A DNA stretch of 48,382 bases from Bacteroidota bacterium (GCA_024280115.1 JAJRQT010000048.1:1-48382); one strand, 5' to 3'; numbered from the stretch's first letter, positions 26,298 to 35,231 are shown. Made by a program: numbers and translations. Notes: generated from the sequence alone by a model not told the origin.

Positions 26298-27071
26298 ATG
26301 AATTGCGCCAACCCCAATTGTGACCATACGTTGACCACTGGCAAAAAGCTCTTTTGCAGCGAGCAATGTAAAAAGTCAGTTCAGAATAAACGGTATCTCC
26401 AAAAATTGAAGGGATACAGGGACCGGGCGATCAATGGCTTTGAAGCAGGGGAAAGTACAGCCGATGAAATAAACGAAACTATGGAAAAGGAAAACAACGA
26501 AAATGATTTCAGGATGCAGATTTTACAACCTGCAAGCAACATGCCTTCACCCTCAAAGGACCCAGTAGTATCCTTTTTCATCCATGACTACAAGGAAAAG
26601 CTGAACTCGGCCATCCGTGAAATAGATAAACGGGATGATAAGATAGAGCGGCTCAACGAAATAGTCCGGGAAAAGGAAAAGGAGATCGACAGCCTGAACA
26701 GGGCCATAGACAAAATGGAGGACGATAAGGAAAAGGGCAATGGCCTGGGCGGACTCCTGGAAGGATTTAAAGACGAGAGCGGATCCATCAACTGGATGGG
26801 CGTTTCCCAGGTCGTGGAGGGACTCGGCAAAGGAGCCGCAGCACTTATGGGCCGGGGAGTACCGGTGGCAGTTGACGGACTCGAAGGTGTGGATCCATCG
26901 GCAATGCCACATGTAAAAGCATTTGCGGACTGGTATGTAAAACAGAATACCTCAATGAAACAACAGGTATGGACCATCATCGAGGCCATATCCAACAAAC
27001 CGAATTTGATTATGCCAATATTAAACATCGTCAACAATGGGAATACAATTAGGAGTGTTGCAGGACAATAG
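26298..27071 (+). CDS. zinc-ribbon and coiled-coil protein (257 aa)
   Basis: Starting at ATG 26298, the N-terminus holds four cysteines (NCANPNC ... FCSEQCK) typical of a small zinc ribbon. A long charged coiled coil follows (about residues 98-148, rich in Glu, Lys, Asp and Arg), then a Gly-rich helical domain with NGLGG near 148, EGLGK near 174 and DGLEG near 193. It could be a scaffold, internal core or DNA-binding structural protein. No known family is recognised. The next gene starts inside its 3' end. Confidence 0.6.
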   Translation: MNCANPNCDHTLTTGKKLFCSEQCKKSVQNKRYLQKLKGYRDRAINGFEAGESTADEINETMEKENNENDFRMQILQPASNMPSPSKDPVVSFFIHDYKEKLNSAIREIDKRDDKIERLNEIVREKEKEIDSLNRAIDKMEDDKEKGNGLGGLLEGFKDESGSINWMGVSQVVEGLGKGAAALMGRGVPVAVDGLEGVDPSAMPHVKAFADWYVKQNTSMKQQVWTIIEAISNKPNLIMPILNIVNNGNTIRSVAGQ

Positions 27072-27219
27072 AGAAAAGGAACAACTGGTCAAAGAGATTA
27101 CCGGAAAGTTGAAAAACATCGACAACCTGGAAGCTTTGAAAGTACTCAGGAAAGCCTTGGACAAACCCGGAATGGCCAATAAACTGGTCAAGAATAAATT
27201 TTTCATCCTCAACTTTTAA
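27037..27219 (+). CDS. small helical protein (60 aa)
   Basis: A compact gene starts within the last 35 bases of the preceding one and ends 3 bases before the next ATG. The protein is charged and helical (DNREKEQLVKEITGKLKNID, then EALKVLRKALDKPG). No family is recognised. The tight packing between two genes supports its reality. Confidence 0.5.
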   Translation: MGIQLGVLQDNREKEQLVKEITGKLKNIDNLEALKVLRKALDKPGMANKLVKNKFFILNF

Positions 27220-27222
27220 GTC

Positions 27223-27651
27223 ATGATCGCAATAGGCGCCATCACCGCAGACTCAAGGCCCGATTATCACAATGGACTTCCCTGGGATGACTATTGGAAC
27301 AGTGATCAATGGGTGATCTGGCATAAACGCCTGAAAGAACGCTACGGCCAAAGAAAAGCCAATGACATGGTGGCCGAAGCCTGGGCAAAGAACGGATTTT
27401 GGGCCATTCCGAGATCATTCAGCAAGTACAACAGCAGCTTTGTCAATTATTTTAAAAGCCAGGGCATGGATACCGGCCATATGGTCAGTAAGCTGGTCCT
27501 AGCTTCCAACGACATTGCCCAGGGAGCAGCGACCGGTATAAAAACATTGGCCAGGCTATCACCGGTAATCATTCCGGCTGTGGTCATAGGAATTGGCCTG
27601 GTAGCCTGGAATGCGTATGGGAAACCACTCATGAAATCAATCAAGAAATAA
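27223..27651 (+). CDS. tail-anchored protein (142 aa)
   Basis: A soluble N-terminal domain of about 85 residues, rich in Trp and Tyr (WDDYWNSDQWVIWHKRLKER), is followed by a C-terminal hydrophobic segment (VIIPAVVIGIGLVAWNAYG, about residues 113-131) and a short basic end. The topology suggests a tail-anchored membrane protein. The AEAWAKNGFWAIPRSF segment is helical. Its stop overlaps the next ATG (TAATG). The function is unknown; a membrane virion protein is likely by context. Confidence 0.55.
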   Translation: MIAIGAITADSRPDYHNGLPWDDYWNSDQWVIWHKRLKERYGQRKANDMVAEAWAKNGFWAIPRSFSKYNSSFVNYFKSQGMDTGHMVSKLVLASNDIAQGAATGIKTLARLSPVIIPAVVIGIGLVAWNAYGKPLMKSIKK

Positions 27652-28133
27652 TGAGCGATCAGAAAAAACAGGAATCTACAGATTGGACTGTGCCGGTGAT
27701 TACTGGAACCGCAGCCGTCATCATCGCCTATCTCATGAAAGGCGATAAAGCTGTAACAGCACCAATCCAGGAATCTACAGAAAATGACCAGCCGGTTTTA
27801 TATGCCTTTGTCAGTAATCCGAAGGGTGCCAGGATCTATAAAAGCCAGAGCAATGCGATCCATCCTATTTATGGAAACGGTCGGGAACCCATCACCATCC
27901 TAAGCAATGGGACCTATATTGGCAAGCTTACTGGAATTACCTATGAGCAGCTCATCCAGGTGATCACAGAAATAGACGGAGCACAATACGCTTATTGGGT
28001 CCATAAGAATGATGTAAACACCCTGGACAAGGCAGCAGGGAGCATGGATCAGTTGCGGGAAAAACTGCAAAGTGATCTGAAAGCCATAGCCAATACATTT
28101 TCAGAAACGCTGGTCAATAAAATCTTTGGATAA
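27651..28133 (+). CDS. membrane-anchored SH3-like protein (160 aa)
   Basis: An N-terminal membrane segment (VPVITGTAAVIIAYLMKG, about residues 14-31) is followed by a region whose strands (YAFVSNPKGARIYKSQ, ILSNGTYIGKLTGI, YAYWVHKNDV) look like a bacterial SH3-type cell-wall-binding fold, then a C-terminal helix. It sits directly upstream of the membrane-anchored muramidase with 2 bases between them, so the two may form a cell-wall-penetration module. The SH3 assignment is from pattern only. Confidence 0.58.
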   Translation: MSDQKKQESTDWTVPVITGTAAVIIAYLMKGDKAVTAPIQESTENDQPVLYAFVSNPKGARIYKSQSNAIHPIYGNGREPITILSNGTYIGKLTGITYEQLIQVITEIDGAQYAYWVHKNDVNTLDKAAGSMDQLREKLQSDLKAIANTFSETLVNKIFG

Positions 28134-28135
28134 CA

Positions 28136-28768
28136 ATGGCCTATTTCGATCCCATATATCAGATAGTAGTCAAACATGAAGGCGGGTACGCCAATGTCCC
28201 CGGGGATAAGGGGGGAATGACCTATAAAGGCATTGCCAGAAACATCCATCCACGGTGGTCGGGCTGGTATATCGTGGATGGTGAAATCCAAAAGAATGGA
28301 GGTGGTTTGCCGAGAAATCATTTCATTGACAACCCTTATCTCGATGTTCTTGTCCGTGACTTTTACCTTGATCTTTACAATAAATCCAAAGCCGGAGATA
28401 TCATCAATCAGCAAGTAGCTGCATTGTATTTTGATTTTTATGTAAACAGCGGTAAAGCCATTCGGGAGATCCAAAAGGTGCTGATATCAGAAGGATTTCC
28501 GATTGCCGCAGATAACCTGCCCGGCATGCAGACAGTGAATGCCATCAACAGTCACAATAACCAGGGCCGCTTGCACGAGCTGATCAAAATGCGCCGGATC
28601 TCCTATCTGAAAGAAGTGGCTCAATATGGGTCGAACAGGCAGTTTCTTCCCGGATGGCTCAAACGGGTAGCGAGCTTTACCGCAAAGAATGAAACCAGGG
28701 TCAAGCTTGGAATAGGAACGCTTATCATCATTGGAATAGGTATTTTTTTAATAACAAATAACTCATAG
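28136..28768 (+). CDS. GH108 muramidase with C-terminal membrane anchor
   Basis: The N-terminus has the glycosyl hydrolase family 108 signature: VKHEGGYANVPGDKGGMTYKG, with the catalytic Glu15, and the DFYVNSGKAIREIQKVL segment of the peptidoglycan-binding_3 part. It should cleave glycan strands of peptidoglycan. Unlike free phage endolysins, it ends in a transmembrane helix (LGIGTLIIIGIGIFLIT, about residues 190-206). A membrane-anchored muramidase recalls the transglycosylases of membrane-containing tailless phages that help DNA entry. A host-lysis role is the alternative. Confidence 0.85.
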   Translation: MAYFDPIYQIVVKHEGGYANVPGDKGGMTYKGIARNIHPRWSGWYIVDGEIQKNGGGLPRNHFIDNPYLDVLVRDFYLDLYNKSKAGDIINQQVAALYFDFYVNSGKAIREIQKVLISEGFPIAADNLPGMQTVNAINSHNNQGRLHELIKMRRISYLKEVAQYGSNRQFLPGWLKRVASFTAKNETRVKLGIGTLIIIGIGIFLITNNS

Positions 28769-28773
28769 AACGC

Positions 28774-29190
28774 ATGAAAGACTTAAAAACTAAAATAAAT
28801 ATGAAGTACACTAAACTGATGAAATTTATAAAGACCTGGAATGAAGGCATTGGATTTATATTATCCCTGGCCATTTTTATTGTGAGCCCATACCTGTTGA
28901 GGTGGTGGGATCCTGCGTCCGGAAGCTTTGACACCGGTGTGATCCAGGTGGCCATTGTCGCCCTGATGCTTTTCCAATTCTGTGGTATTGTAGCCTGGTT
29001 TACCTTCCGGCTCAATTTCCCGAAGATGCACCGGTGGTTCGATGATGTGATGGAAGAAGATCTGTTGACCGGTTGCAAGTATGAACCGACCAGGTACCGC
29101 ACTATGGTATCCCTGGCCATTTACTTTTTTTATTTTCTGGTAATGACCTCAATCGTCATTGGCTTTATCGCCATGGATGTGACCTATTAA
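28774..29190 (+). CDS. multi-span membrane protein (138 aa)
   Basis: Three hydrophobic segments are visible: about residues 26-44 (GFILSLAIFIVSPYLLRWW), 56-73 (IQVAIVALMLFQFCGIV) and 110-132 (LAIYFFYFLVMTSIVIGFIA). An acidic loop sits between the last two (DDVMEEDLLTGC). The size and topology are holin-like, and the position next to the muramidase fits, but no holin family is recognised. The ATG at 28774 is used; one at 28801 is also possible. Confidence 0.55.
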   Translation: MKDLKTKINMKYTKLMKFIKTWNEGIGFILSLAIFIVSPYLLRWWDPASGSFDTGVIQVAIVALMLFQFCGIVAWFTFRLNFPKMHRWFDDVMEEDLLTGCKYEPTRYRTMVSLAIYFFYFLVMTSIVIGFIAMDVTY

Positions 29191-29193
29191 AAG

Positions 29194-29937
29194 ATGGCCG
29201 TAGGAAAACACATCAAAAAAAAGCCGAGGTATTATGACAACCTGGTCCTTGCTGGTAAAAGACAGGATGGAGATAATTATCATGTCTCCTGGGAGGATGG
29301 CCATGGCCTGAAAAATGGAGGGATCCAGGTAAAGCTTAACAATGATACGCCTGGCAGCTATGAATCAGAATTGGCCCTGCAACTCCTGGCCGGTGCCGGA
29401 TTGATTGACATTATTAAGTTCATCGTCAACAATGACCTGTCGGGGACCATCTCCATGGCCGGTAACGAGCTGATCATTGGCAATGCCAACGAGAGCGGAG
29501 TAGTGCGCAAGATCACGGCAAAGGGCAGTGCGACAGATATTGATGTAAACATCATTCCGAAAGGAGCCGGTAAATTGCTGGTCAACGGTGCGGAAATCGC
29601 CATAGACCCCGAATACCGTGAACTCATCGCCTTCAATACCGATCTCGACACCAACTCACCGCCGATATTGATGAAAGGGCTTTTAAGTACCTTCGACATG
29701 GACCTACCCCAGGATCTGACAAAAGACAACACGGATCTATTTGTAAAGATGGATGGCGACACCTCCTATACTGCCATTACCAGGGGAGTGACACTGGCCG
29801 ATACCATCACCAACTTCCTGGCATGGGTAAATACCAATGTGACCAGTGCTGATAGTTGGTTTTATAAAGTGGGTGTATCACCGGCAGTTGGTTTTTCCGG
29901 TGAAACGGGTGTAAGAGTAATCTGGAAGCTGGCTTAG
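29194..29937 (+). CDS. fibre-like beta-rich structural protein (247 aa)
   Basis: The N-terminal 30 residues are basic. The middle shows repeating strand-turn units rich in Asn, Gly and Ile (SMAGNELIIGNANESG, then NIIPKGAGKLLVNGAEI), the kind seen in phage fibres and beta-helical spikes. The C-terminus is strand-rich and ends GVRVIWKLA. It precedes two further surface-protein genes. A receptor-binding or spike-stem role is inferred. Confidence 0.55.
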   Translation: MAVGKHIKKKPRYYDNLVLAGKRQDGDNYHVSWEDGHGLKNGGIQVKLNNDTPGSYESELALQLLAGAGLIDIIKFIVNNDLSGTISMAGNELIIGNANESGVVRKITAKGSATDIDVNIIPKGAGKLLVNGAEIAIDPEYRELIAFNTDLDTNSPPILMKGLLSTFDMDLPQDLTKDNTDLFVKMDGDTSYTAITRGVTLADTITNFLAWVNTNVTSADSWFYKVGVSPAVGFSGETGVRVIWKLA

Positions 29938-29941
29938 TGAT

Positions 29942-31978
29942 ATGATTATTACAGGATCAAAGACATACCGACGATCGCGATTAAATCTTAGCAGTGCGCT
30001 ATCATTTGACGGCGCTGCTACGAAGAAAGTAGTTCCTGCAATTGACGGGAGATTAAACTTTGGCACGAAGGGTTTTTCCTTCAGCTTTTTCTTTGACTAC
30101 AATGGCGAAAGTTCCTTTGCCTTCCAGTTGTACAACACTACCTACACCATCGACTTTCAGGCCAGCACACAAGGATCCTTTTTTTTTAGGATTAAAAATG
30201 CACAGGATGTCAGCACCCAAATAGCCAAATCATTGGAAGGCAGCAATTATATGAATGCCAAGTACCATATAACCTGTGATTTTGATGGCATCGATTACAG
30301 ATTGTATATCAATGCAATTGAATCGGATAAAAAACCAACTGCGGTCCCAAACGGATCCGTTTGGGATTTAGGGGATGCTACGACCTTTACGATCGGCAAC
30401 AGGATCAATGGATCAGATTCATTGAACGGCGTACTATCCAACTTCTGTATATTCAACAGATCGCTAACCCAAAAGGAGATATCATTTATTCATGTAAATG
30501 GAGGCATCCTGCCAAAGTCGGTGCACGAAGCGGTGGTCGCCCACTATCCATTGCAGACCGCATATTTTGATGGGGTTAATAATATGACCCCGGATGTAGT
30601 GGAGCAGTATAATTACGCCAAACCCAATTACAGTGTCCCCGCTTTGAGTACCTGGACAATAGCTGCCGGATATTCTGTCACTAATGAGCAATTGACTTAT
30701 GATGGCACTCAGGGAGGAACGAGAGCTGCCCTTGTCAATATTGTTAATTTGAGTACCACAGACATTGACAGATGGATAAAAGTAAGATTCAATATAGTTT
30801 CAAACCCTGGCCAGTTTTGGGTGTATATTGGAGGGACAACCGATGACAGTTATAGAATCCCTTTTACGGGAACGGGCATCAGGGAGCTGTATTTTTATTA
30901 TGAAGACGGAGGAGAAAAATTAATATTTGTCAACTATGCAAATAGTGATTCATCCCATATTGGAGATGTCTGGACTATTGACCAGGTAGAAATCATCCCC
31001 TACCTGATGGCCAATCATGGAGTACTTGTAAACTATACAAAAGATGAATTGGGATTGGGAGTTGACTATACAACTCAAACAGCCTTTAAACACTTTTTCA
31101 ATAAGGGGAATGTTCAGGACAATATATTTCAACTTCCTGTAAAAGCTATCTATGAAGACAATATAGAGATAGAAAGTGGGTTAAATCCGGTCACGAAAGC
31201 ATTGCAGTTTGATGATACTTTAAACAGGTACCTCCTGAGCCTGGATACTTTTTCAATACCCTATCATGAAAATGGACAATATACAATTCAAGTCGTATTC
31301 AAATCTTACAATAATCCATGGAGGGGGCAGGGGGATGATGATTTTGTCTTTGGCTTTTACAATGCGACGGCCACTTCTTTTTTCTATACCCAACTAAGAC
31401 CTGACTCACTGACTGTTGCCATCAAGGACACAACCGAAGGTCAGAAAACAACCAATATACTGACTGACACAGTTTTATTTCCATCAACTCAATTAAATAC
31501 CCTGACCATTTTAATGGATAATGCAGCACAAGGTTTTGGAGGTAGATTTGGAGCCGCTTCAGCGTCAGAATCTTCACAACTTTTTTTAAATGGATTTCTA
31601 CAGGATACTGAGAAATCCTCTGCGCTGAGCAAACTGAATTGGAGTGAGTACATCGATAGCAAATCAACTTTTGCTCATAATGCATTTAGAAGCACATCGA
31701 AACCAGGGTTCAACGGAGCATTGGTATCCATGTTGGTTTGGGACACTGCCTTAGAAGACATAGAAATCCTGAAAATGAGCAATAATATCCTGCTTAAAAA
31801 TCCAAGCATTCCCCAGCAAAAGAATTTACAATTCCACCTCGATTTTCAAAATCCAATCGATAATGCGGGGGTAGTGGAATTTAGAGATAAGATCAACAAC
31901 CATGCCTTTAGGGAAAAGGGTTTTGGAAATATCACTGCGGTTAATAATGAATTAATTGACATAAACAGTTTACGATAA
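29942..31978 (+). CDS. LamG/concanavalin-like lectin surface protein (678 aa)
   Basis: Two LamG-like jelly-roll domains are visible. The first is at about residues 20-175 (ALSFDGAATKKVV, then YHITCDFDGIDYRLYINA and LNGVLSNFCIFNRSLTQKEI). The second is at about 410-640, with the same ending pattern FNGALVSMLVWDTALEDIEI. Between them lies a beta-sandwich typical of carbohydrate-binding modules. No signal peptide is seen, so it is more likely assembled on a virion than secreted. The lectin domains suggest binding of cell-surface glycans, that is, host recognition. Confidence 0.72.
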   Translation: MIITGSKTYRRSRLNLSSALSFDGAATKKVVPAIDGRLNFGTKGFSFSFFFDYNGESSFAFQLYNTTYTIDFQASTQGSFFFRIKNAQDVSTQIAKSLEGSNYMNAKYHITCDFDGIDYRLYINAIESDKKPTAVPNGSVWDLGDATTFTIGNRINGSDSLNGVLSNFCIFNRSLTQKEISFIHVNGGILPKSVHEAVVAHYPLQTAYFDGVNNMTPDVVEQYNYAKPNYSVPALSTWTIAAGYSVTNEQLTYDGTQGGTRAALVNIVNLSTTDIDRWIKVRFNIVSNPGQFWVYIGGTTDDSYRIPFTGTGIRELYFYYEDGGEKLIFVNYANSDSSHIGDVWTIDQVEIIPYLMANHGVLVNYTKDELGLGVDYTTQTAFKHFFNKGNVQDNIFQLPVKAIYEDNIEIESGLNPVTKALQFDDTLNRYLLSLDTFSIPYHENGQYTIQVVFKSYNNPWRGQGDDDFVFGFYNATATSFFYTQLRPDSLTVAIKDTTEGQKTTNILTDTVLFPSTQLNTLTILMDNAAQGFGGRFGAASASESSQLFLNGFLQDTEKSSALSKLNWSEYIDSKSTFAHNAFRSTSKPGFNGALVSMLVWDTALEDIEILKMSNNILLKNPSIPQQKNLQFHLDFQNPIDNAGVVEFRDKINNHAFREKGFGNITAVNNELIDINSLR

Positions 31979-32595
31979 TGGAAACATACACTTTTTCACA
32001 TGCCGGTATCCAGGTCACCGTAAAGCCGGGAACCCTGGAAGAAAATAGCCAGGTCACTTTTTTAAAGGATGGCATAAGCAATGAGATGACCATCAAAGGC
32101 CATCGCTTAACGAACAAAGGGATGATTATTGAATACGGACGCATTCTAAAAGACCAGGCAGGTAAGGTGATATTCAGCTCCAGCCATGAGCTGACAGCAC
32201 CTTTTGAAGATATTTTCAACAGCGTGGTCAATGGATCACTCGGCCCTGCCATCCACCGCAAGCACATCAATTGCCTGGTCATGGGCATCTTCGGTGTGTA
32301 TTGCTTTACTCCCGAAGGAGCATTTATGCAGCCGGTGGACATCGAGTTGAGTTGCCAAAACGAAAGCGCGGCAGGAGCCGCAGACGGATCTGTATTAGTA
32401 AATGTTATTGCCGGAAGTGAATACACAGATCTTCAATACTCCATTCAGAAAGGAGCGGATACGCAAAGCGCCTGGCAAAGCAGCCCTGATTTTCATGGCC
32501 TGAGCGCAGCGATTTATACGGTGTACGTTCAGAGATCCGGAGCAGTATTGCCGTCAATCCCTAAAAAGCAAATTGAAATCGGTATAAACGAATAG
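31978..32595 (+). CDS. surface protein with SprB-like C-terminal repeat (205 aa)
   Basis: The first 120 residues are strand-rich and unrecognised (YTFSHAGIQVTVKPG). The last 75 residues follow the SprB adhesin repeat pattern of gliding Bacteroidota: DGSVLVNVIAGSE, then YSIQKG, AWQSSPDFHGLSAAIYTVYV. The ATG overlaps the stop of the LamG gene (TAATG). Together they look like a pair of host-surface proteins. Having an adhesin-type repeat in a virus-like operon suggests borrowing of a host adhesin module. Confidence 0.6.
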   Translation: METYTFSHAGIQVTVKPGTLEENSQVTFLKDGISNEMTIKGHRLTNKGMIIEYGRILKDQAGKVIFSSSHELTAPFEDIFNSVVNGSLGPAIHRKHINCLVMGIFGVYCFTPEGAFMQPVDIELSCQNESAAGAADGSVLVNVIAGSEYTDLQYSIQKGADTQSAWQSSPDFHGLSAAIYTVYVQRSGAVLPSIPKKQIEIGINE

Positions 32596-32625
32596 CGAAT
32601 AGTGTTAGATAATCAATTTAAAACC

Positions 32626-32691
32626 ATGAAACCGGCATGGCCGGAGCAAATAAAGGTGACTTATTTAGATGATCAAATGCTCTGGCAATAA
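32626..32691 (+). CDS. possible 21-aa micropeptide
   Basis: A short ORF (MKPAWPEQIKVTYLDDQ at its start) lies in the 120-bp gap after the SprB-like gene and follows an A/T leader (CAATTTAAAACC) like those of larger genes in this operon. It has no recognisable family. It may equally be a chance ORF. Confidence 0.25.
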   Translation: MKPAWPEQIKVTYLDDQMLWQ

Positions 32692-32716
32692 AGCAGGTTT
32701 ACAAAAATATAGACAG

Positions 32717-33262
32717 ATGAAAGTAATATTTATCATAGTCATTGTGTTGCACATCATTGCAATGACTTTAGCGGCAAGTCTCGCCTGGGGTCAAAGTGAA
32801 TTACGCCAATGTGTAGTCCATTCCTATACCTCACAGATAGGGGCAAGGGAAGCTACCGGCCATAATGACGGAGAGAAAGCAGAAAAATACCTGCTCAGCA
32901 CAGGACTTTCAAAGGGATATGCCTGGTGTGCAGCTTTCGTAAACTGGAACCTCATGCAGTGTGGGGTAATCACCGGTAAATCGGCATGGTCTCCTGCATG
33001 GTTTCCGATAGACCGTATAGTATATCTCAGAGGTAAAGCCATAAAAAGATGGCCATTACCGGGGGATGTATTTGGAATATGGTTCCGCTCAAAGAAACGC
33101 ATTGCCCATGTGGGTTTTGTGGATACCTGGTCCTCCGGATCGGGACTGGTTACCGTGGAAGGCAATACCAACAAGGCAGGAAGCAGGGAAGGGGATGGAG
33201 TTTACAAAAAATGGAGAATGAAAAGCCAGGTGCACAACGTGGCCAACTGGATTAACGACTAA
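32717..33262 (+). CDS. secreted CHAP-like cysteine peptidase/amidase (181 aa)
   Basis: The start at 32717 (MKVIFIIVIVLHIIAMTL) gives a signal peptide or anchor with a possible cleavage after ASLAWG. The catalytic core matches CHAP-type peptidoglycan hydrolases: Cys in GYAWCAAFVNW, His in RIAHVGFVDTW and a later GNTN. It should cut peptide bonds in peptidoglycan in the periplasm. It lies upstream of a spanin-like gene, so this part of the operon looks like a lysis module, complementary to the GH108 muramidase. Confidence 0.78.
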   Translation: MKVIFIIVIVLHIIAMTLAASLAWGQSELRQCVVHSYTSQIGAREATGHNDGEKAEKYLLSTGLSKGYAWCAAFVNWNLMQCGVITGKSAWSPAWFPIDRIVYLRGKAIKRWPLPGDVFGIWFRSKKRIAHVGFVDTWSSGSGLVTVEGNTNKAGSREGDGVYKKWRMKSQVHNVANWIND

Positions 33263-33266
33263 TAAT

Positions 33267-33848
33267 ATGATGATCGCAACAGCAAAACAAAAATTTCCTT
33301 GGAATGGATTGATCCTTCTGATCCTTCTTTTCCTGGTGATGTGGCACCTGGTCGGGTGTTACAGTTATTCTAAATGTTATGAAAAATACGGGGAGACGAA
33401 CTCTGAAATTGTTTTCAGGGAAAAGCTTGTCGAAGTGCCCTACAAAGTGGAAGTACCGGTACTGGCAGACAGTATAACTACAAGTATTAACCTGGACAGC
33501 ATTAACAATTATACCAATTACCTGGTCAGTGTGATCGAGGGCCAAAGGTCAAGACTCCACTGGTACCGGGATAATCAAAACCGTTTGCAGATCACAGCAG
33601 AATGTCTCCCGGACACGATCACGGTGATGGACACCATCAGGGAAAGGGTGGAAATGCCGGTAACTGTCAACAATACCACATTTAAACCACCCAAAAAGCC
33701 AAAGCTGGCCTGGCATGAACGCATCTCATTGACCGTAGGCAAATGGGTGTTGTCTCTTTTCCTGCTGGTCGTCATAATTACCATAATCAAATGGGCCATC
33801 AGGATGTATGTGCCAGGTCTGAATATTTTAAACTGGATAAGAAAATGA
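33267..33848 (+). CDS. spanin-like membrane protein (193 aa)
   Basis: A hydrophobic segment (LILLILLFLVMWHLVG, about residues 15-30) is followed by a periplasmic-looking region with the VEVPYKVEVPVLADS pattern and CLPDTITVMDTIRERVEMP, then a second membrane segment (WVLSLFLLVVIITIIKWAI, about 162-181). The PDTI...RERVEMP pattern is common in Rz-like (spanin) proteins of Bacteroidota phages. It follows the CHAP-like peptidase by 4 bases. A role in disrupting the envelope at lysis is likely but inferred. Confidence 0.6.
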   Translation: MMIATAKQKFPWNGLILLILLFLVMWHLVGCYSYSKCYEKYGETNSEIVFREKLVEVPYKVEVPVLADSITTSINLDSINNYTNYLVSVIEGQRSRLHWYRDNQNRLQITAECLPDTITVMDTIRERVEMPVTVNNTTFKPPKKPKLAWHERISLTVGKWVLSLFLLVVIITIIKWAIRMYVPGLNILNWIRK

Positions 33849-34027
33849 GCAACGAAACTAAAAAAGCATTGTACGCAGCCGGAGGAGCCATAAGCGGTTA
33901 TTTCCTGGCCAAAACCCTAAGAATGAAACATCCGATCTTATTGGTGATCGGGGGCAGCATTGCCGGAACGATTTCAAGTCAGCAAGGTGAGTGGAAACGA
34001 CTATTACCTGGAAGTGCCGTCCTATAG
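33845..34027 (+). CDS. small membrane protein (60 aa)
   Basis: The ATG at 33845 overlaps the previous stop (ATGA). The protein contains two short Ala/Gly/Ile-rich hydrophobic stretches (AAGGAISGYFLAK and HPILLVIGGSIAGTI), a glycine-zipper-like feature. It ends in a basic tail. No family is recognised. It is probably another small virion or membrane protein. Confidence 0.55.
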   Translation: MSNETKKALYAAGGAISGYFLAKTLRMKHPILLVIGGSIAGTISSQQGEWKRLLPGSAVL

Positions 34028-34068
34028 TGCGGTACTCTAGTATTTTTTAATAACCTAATTTTTTAAAT

Positions 34069-34479
34069 ATGAAGGCAATTGTGATTACTCCATACAAAGA
34101 TACCAGATCCGGCAGGACCAGGTATTTCGATCAGCACATGAAAGAGTATAGCTACAACCCGGCCATGGATGGATTGGGAAGCATATTCTCAAACCTGAAT
34201 CCTTTTAAGAAAAAGGAAGGCGGTACCACCGTTGGGAATTTCTTAAGAAGAATGAAAGACACCGCCGCAAGAGTTTTCAAAGCGGATGCCTCCGGCAATC
34301 CAGGTCAGGAGATTCAAAAAACAAGGCCTTCGGGAAGTGCCGTGCCATCTCACTGGGCGGTGACTACGTCGGCAATAAAGGAAGATGATAAGATTTTAGG
34401 CCTGCCCAAAAAGACGGCCATCATCATTGGAGTTGTTGCAATAACCGGTATTTACCTGGTAAAAAGAAATAGCAAGTGA
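34069..34479 (+). CDS. tail-anchored protein with DGLG motif (136 aa)
   Basis: This protein follows a leader TAATTTTTTAAAT like that at 24.1 kb. Residues 34-38 read DGLGS, followed by IFSNLNPFKKKEGG, similar to the SNMW context of the transglutaminase-like protein. The C-terminus holds one membrane helix (TAIIIGVVAITGIYLV, about 115-130) and a basic end. The central part is Gly/Ser/Pro-rich. No known family; a structural membrane protein is likely. Its stop overlaps the methyltransferase start. Confidence 0.55.
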   Translation: MKAIVITPYKDTRSGRTRYFDQHMKEYSYNPAMDGLGSIFSNLNPFKKKEGGTTVGNFLRRMKDTAARVFKADASGNPGQEIQKTRPSGSAVPSHWAVTTSAIKEDDKILGLPKKTAIIIGVVAITGIYLVKRNSK

Positions 34480-35231
34480 ACCAGGTCGAAATTAACCGGG
34501 AAATAGAACAATCCTTAAAAAAGTACCAGGGTAAAAAGCTTACTACTGAGCAGGTGAAGTTTATCCAAAGGTATGAAGGCAGTGGTGGCCAGGGCTCTAA
34601 GGGAGCCACCGGTGAAGGCTTGCTGTACGAGTTTTATACGCTCGACTTTGTAGTCGATCTCATGTGGGAGCTGGCCTACCGTCACGGATTCAAAGATGAT
34701 GAAACAATCCTGGAACCCAGCATTGCCACCGGCAGATTGATCAGACCTGCAAAGGACTATAAAAAGGTGATAGGCTTTGAGATCAATCCGGTAAGCGCAG
34801 AGATTTGCAGATTGAGCTATCCCGGATGCCAGGTCTATCAGGGTTATTTTGAGAAAGCCTTTTTACAAGCTCCGAGATATACGCTGAAAGTCCCACCAAA
34901 GAAAGTGACCTGGATCGATGAGTACCCCTTTGGCCTGGTCATTGGGAATCCACCCTATGGGATCTATAAAAATATGTATTCCGGCTACTTCGATAAAAAG
35001 CTGTTCAAGCAAATCGAGATCTTTTTTATTTACCAGGGATTGAGGATGCTCAAACAGAGTGGCCTGTTGGTGTTCCTGGTAAGCTCCAACTTTATGCGCA
35101 ATGGGGATAAGTACAACTATGCCAAAGAGCGGATCGGTGAAATAGCCGAATTGGTGGATGCCTACCGCTTACCCAAAGTATTTGCCTATTCCGATGTACC
35201 CACAGATATACTAATTATCAGACGAAAATGA
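34476..35231 (+). CDS. N6-adenine DNA methyltransferase
   Basis: The start is GTG (34476), overlapping the previous stop. Motif I appears as EPSIATGRLIRP near residue 80 and the catalytic motif IV as GNPPYG near residue 156, followed by a typical Rossmann-type end (LVFLVSSNFMRNG). It should methylate adenine in DNA with S-adenosylmethionine. No restriction enzyme is adjacent, so it may protect the element's own DNA from host restriction. It is co-transcribed with the helicase and ATPase genes that follow. Confidence 0.88.
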   Translation: MNQVEINREIEQSLKKYQGKKLTTEQVKFIQRYEGSGGQGSKGATGEGLLYEFYTLDFVVDLMWELAYRHGFKDDETILEPSIATGRLIRPAKDYKKVIGFEINPVSAEICRLSYPGCQVYQGYFEKAFLQAPRYTLKVPPKKVTWIDEYPFGLVIGNPPYGIYKNMYSGYFDKKLFKQIEIFFIYQGLRMLKQSGLLVFLVSSNFMRNGDKYNYAKERIGEIAELVDAYRLPKVFAYSDVPTDILIIRRK

